DNA of 64,000 nucleotides from Paraburkholderia phenoliruptrix (GTDB lineage Bacteria > Pseudomonadota > Gammaproteobacteria > Burkholderiales > Burkholderiaceae), in the NCBI RefSeq assembly GCF_019511605.1, contig NZ_JAEUAV010000029.1:1-64000 (forward strand), read 5' to 3'. Every line of letters starts with the position of its first letter. Within the stretch, counting starts at the first letter, position 1. Shown here piece after piece: positions 8,355 through 16,336 of this stretch. The notes under the pieces are model-generated. The model was not told the DNA's origin, searched no databases, and was given only the letters and a program-made list of their open reading frames with translations. A program made the position numbers and the translations under genes.

Positions 8355-11300
8355 TCACTTACCGGACGTTGCGTTGGCCAGTTCGCGCTGCCTGAGCAAC
8401 TCGAGTTGCTCGGCATTGAAGCGCGAATACTGCTGCTGCCACTCGGAGGGCTGTTCGACCGGCGTGACCTGCACCGCGGTCACCTTGTACTCCGGACAGT
8501 TGGTTGCCCAGTCCGAACTGTCGGTGGTGATCACGTTCGCGCCCGATTCGGGGAAGTGGAACGTCGTGTAGACCACGCCCGGCTGCATCCGCTCGGTGAC
8601 CTTCGCGCGCAACACGGTTTGTCCCGCGCGCGACTCGATGCCCACCCAGTCGCCCGTCTTGATGCCGCGTTCTTCCGCATCGTGCGGATGCAGTTCGAGC
8701 CGGTCTTCGTCGTGCCAGCGCGAGTTCTCCGTGCGGCGCGTCTGCGCGCCGACGTTGTACTGCGACAGAATGCGCCCGGTCGTGAGCAACAGCGGGAATT
8801 TACGCGTCACCTTCTCCGGCGACGCGATGAACTTCGTAATCACGAACTTGCCTTTGCCGCGCACGAACGCATCGACGTGCATGGTCGGCGTACCGTCCGG
8901 CGCCGCTTCGTTGCAAGGCCACTGGATGCTGCCAAGCTCGTCGAGCTTGCGGTACGAGACACCGTGGAAGGTCGGCGTGAGACGCGCGATCTCGTCCATG
9001 ATTTCGGACGGATGCGAGTAGTTCATTTCGTAGCCGAGCGCGTGGGACAGCATCAGCGTGACTTCCCAGTCGGCGTAGCCCGGCACCGGCGGCATGACCT
9101 TGCGCACGCGCGAAATGCGGCGCTCAGCGTTCGTGAAGGTGCCGTCCTTTTCGAGGAAGGTCGAGCCCGGCAGCAGCACGTGCGCGTATTTCGCCGTCTC
9201 GTTCAGGAAAATGTCCTGCACGACGATGCATTCCATTGCCGACAACGCCGCGGCCACGTGGTGCGTGTTCGGGTCGGACTGCACAATGTCCTCGCCCTGG
9301 CAGTAGAGGCCCATGAAGCTGCCGTCGAGCGCTGCCTCGAACATGTTCGGAATGCGCAGGCCAGGTTCGGTCTGCAGCGTGACGTTCCATGCGTCCTCGA
9401 ACTGCGAGCGCACGATCGTGTCGCTGATATGGCGATAGCCCGGCAGTTCGTGCGGGAACGAGCCCATGTCGCACGAACCCTGCACGTTGTTCTGTCCGCG
9501 CAGCGGATTCACGCCGACGCCCTCGCGGCCGATGTTGCCGGTGGCCATTGCGAGATTCGCAATGCCCATCACCATGGTCGAGCCTTGCGCGTGTTCCGTG
9601 ACCCCGAGGCCGTAGTAGATCGCCGCGTTGCCGCCGGTCGCGTAGATGCGCGCGGCTTCGCGCACGTCTTTTGCCGGCACGCCGGTGATCGCTTCGGTGG
9701 CTTCGGGCGCGTTTTCCGGCAACGCGACGAAATCCCGCCATTGCTCGAATGCGCGCCCTTCGCAACGCTCGGCAATGAAGGCCTCGTTCAGCAGACCCTC
9801 GGTGACGATCACATGAGCGAGCGCATTTACAATGGCGACATTGGTGCCCGGGCGCAATTGCAGGTGATACGACGCCTTCACGTGCGGCGTGTCGACAATG
9901 TCGATGCGGCGCGGGTCGACGACGATCAGCTTCGCGCCTTCACGCACGCGGCGCTTCAGACGGGAGCCGAACACCGGGTGGCCGTCGGTCGGATTCGCGC
10001 CGATCACCACGATGACGTCGGCCTTATCGACGGAGGCGAAGGTCTGCGTGCCGGCCGATTCGCCGAGCGTCGTCTTCAGGCCATAGCCGGTCGGCGAATG
10101 GCACACGCGCGCGCACGTGTCGACGTTGTTGTTGCCGAAGGCCGCGCGCACGAGCTTCTGCACGAGGTAGGTTTCTTCGTTCGTGCAGCGCGACGACGTA
10201 ATGCCGCCGATCGAATCTCGCCCATGCTTGGCCTGAATGCGGCGGAATTCGGACGCCGCGTAGTTGATTGCTTCTTCCCAGCTCACTTCGCGCCACGGAT
10301 CGGTGATCTTTGCGCGGATCATCGGCTTCGTGATGCGGTCCTTGTGCGTGGCATAGCCCCATGCGAAGCGGCCCTTCACGCACGCGTGGCCCTCGTTCGC
10401 ATGGCCGTTCTTGTACGGCACCATGCGCACGACCTGGTTGCCCTTCATCTCGGCCTTGAACGAGCAGCCGACTCCGCAATACGCGCAGGTGGTGACGACC
10501 GAGTGCTCGGCCTGGCCGAGCATCACCACGGTCTTTTCCTGCAACGTCGCGGTCGGGCACGCGGCCACGCACGCGCCGCACGACACGCACTCCGACTCCA
10601 TGAACGGCTGGTTTTCGCTTGCGGCCACGCGCGATTCGAAACCGCGCCCGGCGATGGTCAGCGCGAACGTGCCCTGGGTTTCCTCGCACGCGCGCACGCA
10701 GCGATTGCAGACGATGCATTTCGCCGGATCGTAGGTGAAGTACGGATTCGATTCGTCTTTCTGATCCTTCAGGTGATTCGCGCCATCGAAGCCGTAGCGC
10801 ACTTCGCGCAAGCCCGTGACGCCTGCCATGTCCTGCAGTTCGCAATCGCCGTTCGCGGGGCAGGTCAGGCAATCGAGCGGGTGATCGGAGATGTACAGCT
10901 CCATCACGTTACGGCGCAGCGACTGCAAACGGTCGGTCTGCGTGCGCACTTTCATGCCGGCTTCCACCGGCGTCGTGCACGAGGCCGGATAGCCGCGCTT
11001 GCCTTCGATCTCGACGAGACACAGGCGGCACGAACCGAACGGTTCCAGCGAATCGGTCGCGCACAGCTTCGGTACGTTGACGCCGGCTTCGATCGCGGCA
11101 CGCATGACCGACGTGCCGGCCGGCACCGTGACCGACTGGCCGTCGATTTCCAGCGTGACGTCCACGTCCGCATGACGCGCGGGCGTGCCGTAGTCGGTGT
11201 CGTCGAAATAGCGGTTGGTAGACCGCGCTTGCGCCTGCGACTTGCACGCGCAGTTGCCGGAGCCGCAGCCGCCGGTCGGAGTGTTGAGCATGTCTGACAT
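8355..11300 (-). CDS. fdsA: NAD-dependent formate dehydrogenase, catalytic alpha subunit
   Basis: Molybdenum or tungsten bis-MGD subunit that oxidises formate to CO2; 981 residues, normal for FdsA. The N-terminus carries a NuoG-like [2Fe-2S] site (CRLCLVEIEGKRGYPASC), then the His-ligated cluster motif HPLDCLTCPANGDC. Two ferredoxin-type 4Fe-4S motifs follow, CIVCNRCVRAC and CVSCGACVAAC. The catalytic half starts with CAYCGVGCSF, a further [4Fe-4S], and has VCHSPTGYG, whose Cys would ligate Mo. A GAGGAG sequence lies 8 bases ahead of ATG 11300. It forms the soluble cytoplasmic FdsABG complex with the next two subunits, passing electrons to FMN and NAD+. The operon reads fdsG-fdsB-fdsA-fdsD. 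Confidence 0.96.
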   Translation of the reverse strand: MSDMLNTPTGGCGSGNCACKSQAQARSTNRYFDDTDYGTPARHADVDVTLEIDGQSVTVPAGTSVMRAAIEAGVNVPKLCATDSLEPFGSCRLCLVEIEGKRGYPASCTTPVEAGMKVRTQTDRLQSLRRNVMELYISDHPLDCLTCPANGDCELQDMAGVTGLREVRYGFDGANHLKDQKDESNPYFTYDPAKCIVCNRCVRACEETQGTFALTIAGRGFESRVAASENQPFMESECVSCGACVAACPTATLQEKTVVMLGQAEHSVVTTCAYCGVGCSFKAEMKGNQVVRMVPYKNGHANEGHACVKGRFAWGYATHKDRITKPMIRAKITDPWREVSWEEAINYAASEFRRIQAKHGRDSIGGITSSRCTNEETYLVQKLVRAAFGNNNVDTCARVCHSPTGYGLKTTLGESAGTQTFASVDKADVIVVIGANPTDGHPVFGSRLKRRVREGAKLIVVDPRRIDIVDTPHVKASYHLQLRPGTNVAIVNALAHVIVTEGLLNEAFIAERCEGRAFEQWRDFVALPENAPEATEAITGVPAKDVREAARIYATGGNAAIYYGLGVTEHAQGSTMVMGIANLAMATGNIGREGVGVNPLRGQNNVQGSCDMGSFPHELPGYRHISDTIVRSQFEDAWNVTLQTEPGLRIPNMFEAALDGSFMGLYCQGEDIVQSDPNTHHVAAALSAMECIVVQDIFLNETAKYAHVLLPGSTFLEKDGTFTNAERRISRVRKVMPPVPGYADWEVTLMLSHALGYEMNYSHPSEIMDEIARLTPTFHGVSYRKLDELGSIQWPCNEAAPDGTPTMHVDAFVRGKGKFVITKFIASPEKVTRKFPLLLTTGRILSQYNVGAQTRRTENSRWHDEDRLELHPHDAEERGIKTGDWVGIESRAGQTVLRAKVTERMQPGVVYTTFHFPESGANVITTDSSDWATNCPEYKVTAVQVTPVEQPSEWQQQYSRFNAEQLELLRQRELANATSGK

Positions 11301-11315
11301 GGTTGGGCTCCTCGT

Positions 11316-12881
11316 TCAGGCCGCAGCTTTCGGGGCATCGGCGCCGGCGCCGGCGAGGCCGAAGTCTTCAGGGAAATGGTCGAGCGCGGACAGCACCGGG
11401 TACGGCGTCATGCCGCCCATCGCGCACAGAGAGCCGGACACCATGGTGTCGCACAGATCGCGCAGCAACTGCACTTGACGCGTGGAGCTATCGCCGTTGC
11501 GGATTCGCGCGATCACTTCGACGCCGCGTGTCGAACCGATGCGGCACGGCGTGCACTTGCCGCACGACTCGAGCGCGCAAAAGTGCATCGCGTATTGCGC
11601 GAGGTCGGCGAGGTTCGAGGTGTCGTCGTGCACGACGAGACCGCCGTGGCCGACCACCGCGCCGACGGCGGCGTACGCTTCGTAATCCATCGGGATATCC
11701 CACTGGCTTTCCGGCAGATAGGTGCCGAGCGGGCCGCCCACCTGGACCGCGCGCGCCGGCCGGCCGCTCGCCGTGCCGCCGCCATAGTCGTAGAGCAGCT
11801 CGCGCAGCGTCACGCCGAACGCAAGCTCGACGAGGCCGCCCTGCTTCACGTTGCCCGCGAGCTGAAACGGCAGCGTGCCGCGCGAGCGGCCCATGCCGAA
11901 ATCCTTGTAGTAGGCGGCGCCGCGCGCAAAGATGATCGGCACCGTTGCCAGCGTGATGACGTTGTTGATCACCGTCGGCTGACCGTACAGGCCGACGAGC
12001 GCGGGCACCGGCGGCTTTGCGCGGACAACGCCGCGCTTGCCTTCGAGCGATTCGAGCAGCGCCGTTTCCTCGCCGCATACGTAGGAGCCCGCGCCCTTGG
12101 CGACGAACAGCTCGAAGCGATGCGCCGAGCCGAGCACGCTGTCGCCGAGCCAGCCGGCCGCGCGCGCCTTCGCGATCGCGGCTTCGAGCGTCGCGATGGA
12201 ATGCGGATATTCGCTGCGCACGTAGATATAGCCGGCCGTGGCGCCCGTCACGACGCCTGCGATGATCATCCCTTCGATCAGCACGTATGGATCGCTTTCC
12301 ATCACGAGGCGATCGGAGAACGTACCGGAGTCGCCTTCGTCGGCATTGCAGACGACATACTTCTGCGGGGCCTTGGCGGCGCGCACCGTGCGCCATTTGA
12401 TACCGGCCGGGAACGCGGCGCCGCCGCGACCGCGCAGGCCCGATTCGATGAGCGCTTCGCAGGCGGCGTCGCCGTCGGTCTGCAACGCGTTGCGCAGACC
12501 TTCGAGACCGCCATGGGCGACGTAGTCGTCGATGGAAAGCGGATCGGTTATGCCGATGCGTGCGAACGTCAGCCGCTGCTGCTTCTTCAGATACGGAATT
12601 TCGTCGACCACGCCGACGCGCCGCGCATGCTCGCCGCCGTCGATGAAGCCTGCGTCGAAGAGCGCTGCCACATCGCCTTCTTCGACGTTCGCGTAGCCGA
12701 TGCGGCCTTCGGCCGTTTGCACTTCGACGAGCGGTTCGAGCCACAGCAAGCCGCGCGAGCCGTTGCGCACCAGCTCGATTGCGATGCCCCGGCGGGCGGC
12801 TTCGGCCTTGATCGCGTCGGCGAGCGCGTCCGCACCCAGGGCGAGCGCCGATGAATCGCGGGGAACATAGATGCGCGTCAT
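11316..12881 (-). CDS. fdsB: NAD-dependent formate dehydrogenase, beta subunit (NuoF-like, FMN/NAD site)
   Basis: A 521-residue diaphorase subunit that takes electrons from the alpha subunit and reduces NAD+. After an N-terminal thioredoxin-like region it has GLRGRGGAAFPAGIKW, the FMN and NADH binding segment of NuoF. Near the end ESCGKCTPCRIGSTRG supplies three of the [4Fe-4S] Cys ligands, the fourth coming shortly before the C-terminus. ATG 12881 is preceded by GGAGGTG. The start overlaps the fdsG stop in an ATGA arrangement, which points to translational coupling. The frame extends further upstream to 13385 but that part is fdsG read in the wrong frame. Confidence 0.95.
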   Translation of the reverse strand: MTRIYVPRDSSALALGADALADAIKAEAARRGIAIELVRNGSRGLLWLEPLVEVQTAEGRIGYANVEEGDVAALFDAGFIDGGEHARRVGVVDEIPYLKKQQRLTFARIGITDPLSIDDYVAHGGLEGLRNALQTDGDAACEALIESGLRGRGGAAFPAGIKWRTVRAAKAPQKYVVCNADEGDSGTFSDRLVMESDPYVLIEGMIIAGVVTGATAGYIYVRSEYPHSIATLEAAIAKARAAGWLGDSVLGSAHRFELFVAKGAGSYVCGEETALLESLEGKRGVVRAKPPVPALVGLYGQPTVINNVITLATVPIIFARGAAYYKDFGMGRSRGTLPFQLAGNVKQGGLVELAFGVTLRELLYDYGGGTASGRPARAVQVGGPLGTYLPESQWDIPMDYEAYAAVGAVVGHGGLVVHDDTSNLADLAQYAMHFCALESCGKCTPCRIGSTRGVEVIARIRNGDSSTRQVQLLRDLCDTMVSGSLCAMGGMTPYPVLSALDHFPEDFGLAGAGADAPKAAA

Positions 12882-13363
12882 GCCGTCACCTCCACGCATT
12901 TGCTGGCGGCCGCGAAAATCGCGTCGAATTTTTGCGGCGTGACCCGCGCGTGCAGCGTGCCGTTCACCATCATCGCGGGCGAGAGCGCGCACTGACCGAG
13001 GCAATACACCGACTCCAGTTCCACCGCGGCGCCGGCCTCGTGCTCCGCGTCGAAGCGGCAACCGGTATGCGACTCGATATGCCGTGCGAGCGCTTCGGTG
13101 CCCATGCTGCGGCAGGCTTCCGCGCGGCATAGCTGCACCGTGACCGGCGCGGCCGGCTGTGTACGGAAGTGGTGGTAGTAGGTGATGACGCCGTGCACTT
13201 CCGCGCGCGACAGGTTCATCACGCGCGCAAGCGGCGCGACCGTGTCGGGCGGCACGTAACCGAGTTCGTCCTGAATTGCGTGCAGCACGGCCAGCAGCGA
13301 CCTGCCGGGCTGCGCGTGACGCGCTACCAGTTCTTCCGGCGCGACGGCGATGAGATCGTCCAA
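12878..13363 (-). CDS. fdsG: NAD-dependent formate dehydrogenase, gamma subunit (NuoE-like)
   Basis: Electron-transfer subunit of 161 residues with a thioredoxin-like [2Fe-2S] fold. The four Cys ligands are visible as CRAEACRSMG and, later, CLGQCALSP. The N-terminal part resembles NuoE, with LLAVLHAIQDELGYVP. The start is a TTG at 13363, giving MDDLIAVAPEEL. A strong GGAGGAG lies 7 bases upstream, and no in-frame ATG fits, so the Shine-Dalgarno decides the start. It is the first gene of the fds operon, divergent from the regulator at 13498. Confidence 0.93.
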   Translation of the reverse strand: MDDLIAVAPEELVARHAQPGRSLLAVLHAIQDELGYVPPDTVAPLARVMNLSRAEVHGVITYYHHFRTQPAAPVTVQLCRAEACRSMGTEALARHIESHTGCRFDAEHEAGAAVELESVYCLGQCALSPAMMVNGTLHARVTPQKFDAIFAAASKCVEVTA

Positions 13364-13382
13364 GTGGGGGCTCCTCCAAAGT

Positions 13383-13500
13383 CATATATGCACTTGTTAT
13401 TCATAAAGCGTGCACTTATGCTTCGTTTATTCGATATGGGATAGCCGAACGATAGGCGGGCGAAACGGCCGGCGCAATAGGAAAAACCAGCACATATATG
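13383..13500. promoter_or_regulatory. Divergent fds/regulator control region with direct repeats
   Basis: The intergenic stretch holds TGCACTT at 13389-13395 and again at 13411-13417, 22 bases start to start, about two helical turns on the same face. The palindrome CATATATG occurs at 13383-13390 and at 13493-13500, the second containing the regulator's ATG. Such paired sites would suit a dimeric or tetrameric regulator acting on both promoters. Function is inferred from position only. Confidence 0.45.
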
Positions 13501-14583
13501 ATCCGAATCGAGTGCCATGCTCAATTGATATTGAAGGGCCCGGATGGCCGCGAGGCAAGCCTGTCGGACGTCGTGCCGCTGCTCGCGCTCGTCAACGAAT
13601 CCGGCAGCATCGCGCAGGCGGCGACGCTTAAGGGTTTGTCCTACCGTCATGCGTGGGGTTTGCTGCGGTCCATCGAGGAGCGCCTGGGCGGTCCGCTGAT
13701 CGCGAAGGAGCGCGGCCGTGGCTCGGTGCTCTCCGAACTCGGCCAGGCCGTGCTGCGCGCGCAGCGTCTGTGCGGCGAGCGGCTCGACGGCAACATGCAG
13801 GCCCTGGCGAGCGAAGTGGCAAGCGATCTGAACCGCTGGCTCGCGCCGCCAGTCGACCATGTGCGCATTCATGCGTCGCACGGCTATGCGGTGGCCGCGC
13901 TCGTCACTGCGCTGGTGGCGCGCGAACTGCCTGTGGACATCAAGTATCGCGACGGCGTGGACGCAGTGAGCGCACTCGCACGCGGCGAATGCGACCTGGC
14001 CGGTTTCCACCTGCCGCTCGGCGAATTTCGCGCGGCCTGCGCCGACACCTACCGGCGCTGGCTCGATCCGCAGCGTCACGTGCTGGTGCATCTGACGCGG
14101 CGCAAGCAGGGGCTCTTTCTCGGCAAGGGCAATCCGAAGCAGATCGCAGGGCTTGCCGATCTGTCGCGCGACGACATCCGCTTCGTCAATCGTCAGCATG
14201 GCTCGGGCACGCGCATGCTGCTGGATCTCGCGCTGCGCAAACTGGGCATCGACCCGGATCGGGTGAACGGTTATGCGTCGGCGGAACTCACGCACTCCGC
14301 GATCGCGGCGTTCGTGGCAAGCGGCATGGCGGACGTGGGCTTCGGCGTGGAGCCCGCGGCGCATCATTTCGGGCTCGACTTCCTTCCCGCTGTCGACGAA
14401 GACTATTACTTCGCGTGTGACCGCTCGCGTCTGGAGAGGGCGCCGTTGTCGGAGGTGATCGAACTGCTGCGCGGCAGCGCATTCCACGCGAGCGTGGATC
14501 GGCTGCAAGGTTATGATCCGCGCCACTGCGGCAAGATAGTGGATCTCGAAGCGGGATTGAGCGGAGCGGTGGGTGAGCCGTGA
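13498..14583 (+). CDS. fdsR: ModE/LysR-like regulator with PBP-like domain, probable fds operon regulator
   Basis: A 361-residue DNA-binding protein. Residues about 20-90 form a winged helix of the ModE/LysR type (SIAQAATLKGLSYRHAWGLL, then EERLGGPLI). From about residue 120 the chain resembles a periplasmic-binding-protein-like sensor domain (HASHGYAVAALVTALV, FVNRQHGSGTRMLLD), as in regulators of molybdoenzymes. It is transcribed away from fdsGBAD, the usual place for the formate dehydrogenase regulator of Burkholderiales. The ligand could be molybdate, formate or a metabolite; this cannot be read from sequence. ATG 13498 lacks a clear ribosome binding site. Confidence 0.75.
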   Translation: MIRIECHAQLILKGPDGREASLSDVVPLLALVNESGSIAQAATLKGLSYRHAWGLLRSIEERLGGPLIAKERGRGSVLSELGQAVLRAQRLCGERLDGNMQALASEVASDLNRWLAPPVDHVRIHASHGYAVAALVTALVARELPVDIKYRDGVDAVSALARGECDLAGFHLPLGEFRAACADTYRRWLDPQRHVLVHLTRRKQGLFLGKGNPKQIAGLADLSRDDIRFVNRQHGSGTRMLLDLALRKLGIDPDRVNGYASAELTHSAIAAFVASGMADVGFGVEPAAHHFGLDFLPAVDEDYYFACDRSRLERAPLSEVIELLRGSAFHASVDRLQGYDPRHCGKIVDLEAGLSGAVGEP

Positions 14584-14712
14584 GGTAAGCGGTCGTAAAC
14601 AGCGCAGCGCGCAGCCCGTTACGCTCGCCGCTGCGGCTGGCTTTCGTTTCGGATACTCTCTAAGCTTTCCGCCTTTTGTCCAACTGCGCGCGTCGCTGCG
14701 CTTCGAACCGAT

Positions 14713-14979
14713 ATGAAAGTTCTTCTACACACATGTGCCGCGGCCGCGTCGGCCGGATTGTTCCTCGCGAGCGCCTGCGTCGCTTTCGCGCAGAACTCGC
14801 CGGGCGTGCCGGGCGGCATTCTTCAGGAGCAGTTCCGGCTTGCCGAACATCCGCAAATGCCGTTTGCTGCGTCGGCGCCGTCGGACAAATATCAGTCCGA
14901 CAAGAAATCGGCGATGCGCAAGCGCGGCGACCTCGGCGATCCGAACGGTTGCAACCTGCGCTGTCCCAAGGACGAGTAG
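14713..14979 (+). CDS. Small secreted hypothetical protein
   Basis: An 88-residue protein with a clear signal peptide: MKVLLHTC, then a hydrophobic AAAASAGLFLASACVAFA and a likely cleavage after AFA. The mature part is about 60 residues, Lys/Asp-rich, and ends NLRCPKDE with a Cys pair in GCNLRC that could form a disulfide. I do not recognise a family. The stop codon is part of a 9-base tandem repeat (14971-15006). If copies with TAG were lost, the frame would continue for 24 codons to a TGA at 15064-15066. No strong ribosome binding site is seen before the ATG. Confidence 0.65.
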   Translation: MKVLLHTCAAAASAGLFLASACVAFAQNSPGVPGGILQEQFRLAEHPQMPFAASAPSDKYQSDKKSAMRKRGDLGDPNGCNLRCPKDE

Positions 14980-15006
14980 GACGTGTAGGACGAGTGGGAC
15001 GAGTTG
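14971..15006. repeat. 9-bp tandem repeat spanning a stop codon
   Basis: Four copies in a row: GACGAGTAG (14971), GACGTGTAG (14980), GACGAGTGG (14989) and GACGAGTTG (14998). The unit is three codons long and in frame with the upstream gene. Copies one and two supply TAG stops, while copies three and four are sense codons. Confidence 0.9.
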
Positions 15007-15070
15007 CTGGCGCCGCATGAGCAGTCGGCAGCGCCTGAACCGGGCGCGTCGCCCCAGCCAGATTGATGTG

Positions 15071-15100
15071 AAAACGCCGGCACTGCGCCGGCGTTTTGCA
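15071..15100. terminator. Bidirectional intrinsic terminator
   Basis: AAAACGCCGG at 15071-15080 pairs with CCGGCGTTTT at 15088-15097 around a 7-base loop. The A and T tracts on both sides let it act for the plus-strand gene ending at 14979 and the minus-strand gene ending at 15122. Confidence 0.8.
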
Positions 15101-15121
15101 TTGGTTTGCAAAGCGCGCGGG

Positions 15122-15481
15122 TTACGGCTTCGCGGTGTGCCAGACGTCCTTGAAGCCGTCGCCTTTCACGTCTCCCGCCTGCTTGTCCGCCGCAAAGCGA
15201 TAGAGCGGGCGTCCCTTGTACGCCCATTGCTGCTTGCCGTCCGCCGACGGTATCAGCGTCCAGTCTCCCGACGGCTTGTCCGACGGGCTCGCCAAAGCAG
15301 CGGGCCAATTGCTCGCGCAGCCGCCGGTGCAGGCGCTGACACCCGGCGAGGTGTCCTTGTCGAACGTGTAAAGCGTCATGCCGTCCGACGTGACGAAGCG
15401 GCCGTCGACCACTTTCGGGGGCTCGGCGAAAGCGCCTAGCTGCAGCGCGAGCAAGGCAACGCACAAGAGAGTCTTACGCAT
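15122..15481 (-). CDS. Secreted protein with the 'secreted repeat of unknown function' fold (Lipoprotein_15-like)
   Basis: A 119-residue exported protein. Its signal peptide reads MRKTLLCVALLALQLGAFA with likely cleavage after AFA. The mature chain has the paired motif of this family: LYTFDKD followed by CTGGCASNWPA, and LYRFAADKQAGDVKGDGFKDVWH. The family is widespread in proteobacterial periplasms and its biochemical role is unknown. ATG 15481 is preceded by AGGAG at a good distance, which rules out the longer frame starting at 15568. It shares a bidirectional terminator with the gene on the other strand. Confidence 0.82.
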   Translation of the reverse strand: MRKTLLCVALLALQLGAFAEPPKVVDGRFVTSDGMTLYTFDKDTSPGVSACTGGCASNWPAALASPSDKPSGDWTLIPSADGKQQWAYKGRPLYRFAADKQAGDVKGDGFKDVWHTAKP

Positions 15482-16162
15482 GATGTGGCTCCTGGTTGTT
15501 CGAGTGAATTGGCTTTGCGACGTGGGCATGCGAGGCCGTATGCAAGGCCGCATGCGTGCACGCGTCACGCATCAACGGGCTGGCCGGCCGGTTTATTCCA
15601 TCTGATTGCGGGTTTGAAGGCCGAAGACGGCGCGACGCCCGGATTTTTTCGGCTCGCCTGACTTGCTGCCTTGCGGCACTTTGTCGGAGGCGAAGTGGCC
15701 GTTTTGCTGGTTTCGCGTAATTGCGCGATTATTTCTGATAGGAAATGCGTAGTTTTTTGCTTTTTGCGTGTTGGCGCTGTGGAATTAATGGCTGGAAATT
15801 TCTGATTTATTTTATGGCGACTTCCGTTCTGGCTTCAGGCGGATTTGGAGCGGCTGTCGTTTAAACCTTACGCCCGCTGGTTTAGCTCTGCGCAGAGCGA
15901 CTGTCGACGCTCTGGCGATAGCCGGTGTGCCGGGCGGATGGCCGGCGGCGTGTGCGCGAACGGGCGATCTGTGAATACGCTCGGACCCGGAAATTTCTTT
16001 GGGTAACTCGGAATTGACTTGCGGATAAGCCGGAGGCAAAAAATTCGTCAGATTCATTTTTGATAAACATCCGGTGATAAACTCAATAGCGCTCCATCGG
16101 GTGATTGGTTCAATACTAATCGCTCATGGGTAACCTCATTAATCCGATCACTGGTAGGTAAA
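15482..16162. other. AT-richer intergenic leader of the peptide-export cluster
   Basis: About 680 bases without a firm gene. The stretch 15700-15840 is clearly richer in A+T than the surroundings. It contains a perfect 14-base palindrome GCTCTGCGCAGAGC at 15885-15898. A 40-codon open frame lies at 15745-15864 and is listed separately. The base composition and lack of conserved genes suggest the cluster that follows was acquired. The promoter for the peptide gene should lie here, but I cannot place it with confidence. Confidence 0.6.
15745..15864 (+). CDS. Possible small hydrophobic peptide (doubtful)
   Basis: A 39-codon frame starting MRSFLLFACWRCGING, followed by a hydrophobic stretch and ending in SGGFGAAVV. 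An AGGA sequence lies directly ahead of the ATG, closer than usual. It contains two Cys and one possible membrane span. It sits 300 bases before the double-glycine peptide gene in AT-richer DNA, so it may be an accessory or immunity-like peptide, or simply chance. No family is recognised. Confidence 0.25.
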   Translation: MRSFLLFACWRCGINGWKFLIYFMATSVLASGGFGAAVV

Positions 16163-16285
16163 ATGCAAAAGATCAATCGCAATGAACTGGCCAAATCCGC
16201 TGTTGCTGGTGGTTGCTGCAAGAGCAGCTGCAGAACCCGCACGCAAGCCACGCTGAAGACTTCCGCACCTGTGGCGCGCGTCTAA
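16163..16285 (+). CDS. Double-glycine leader peptide, putative bacteriocin/RiPP precursor
   Basis: A 40-residue peptide. The leader MQKINRNELAKSAVAGG ends in Gly-Gly at residues 16-17, with Val at -4 and a Glu-Leu pair at -10/-9. This resembles the leaders cut by C39 peptidases, although the EL pair normally sits at -8/-7. The predicted mature part is 23 residues, begins Cys-Cys, has a third Cys at residue 23, and continues basic and Ser/Thr-rich (CCKSSCRTRTQA). TAGGT precedes the ATG by about 7 bases. Downstream lie an acyltransferase-like protein, adaptor, C39 ABC exporter and TolC-like protein on the same strand, a complete maturation and export set. The activity could be antibacterial, signalling or metal binding; none can be proven here. 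The sequence matches no bacteriocin I know. Confidence 0.72.
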   Translation: MQKINRNELAKSAVAGGCCKSSCRTRTQATLKTSAPVARV

Positions 16286-16336
16286 TGTTTGAAGCCGGGG
16301 CTGTGCTCCAGGCGCCGTCCCGGCAAGCAAGTCCAC

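Noticed and set aside
8199..11297. Plus-strand open frame of over 1,000 codons across the formate dehydrogenase genes
   Set aside because: It is antisense to fdsA, Arg/His-rich, without family motifs or a ribosome binding site. GC-rich genes often leave such open frames on the other strand.
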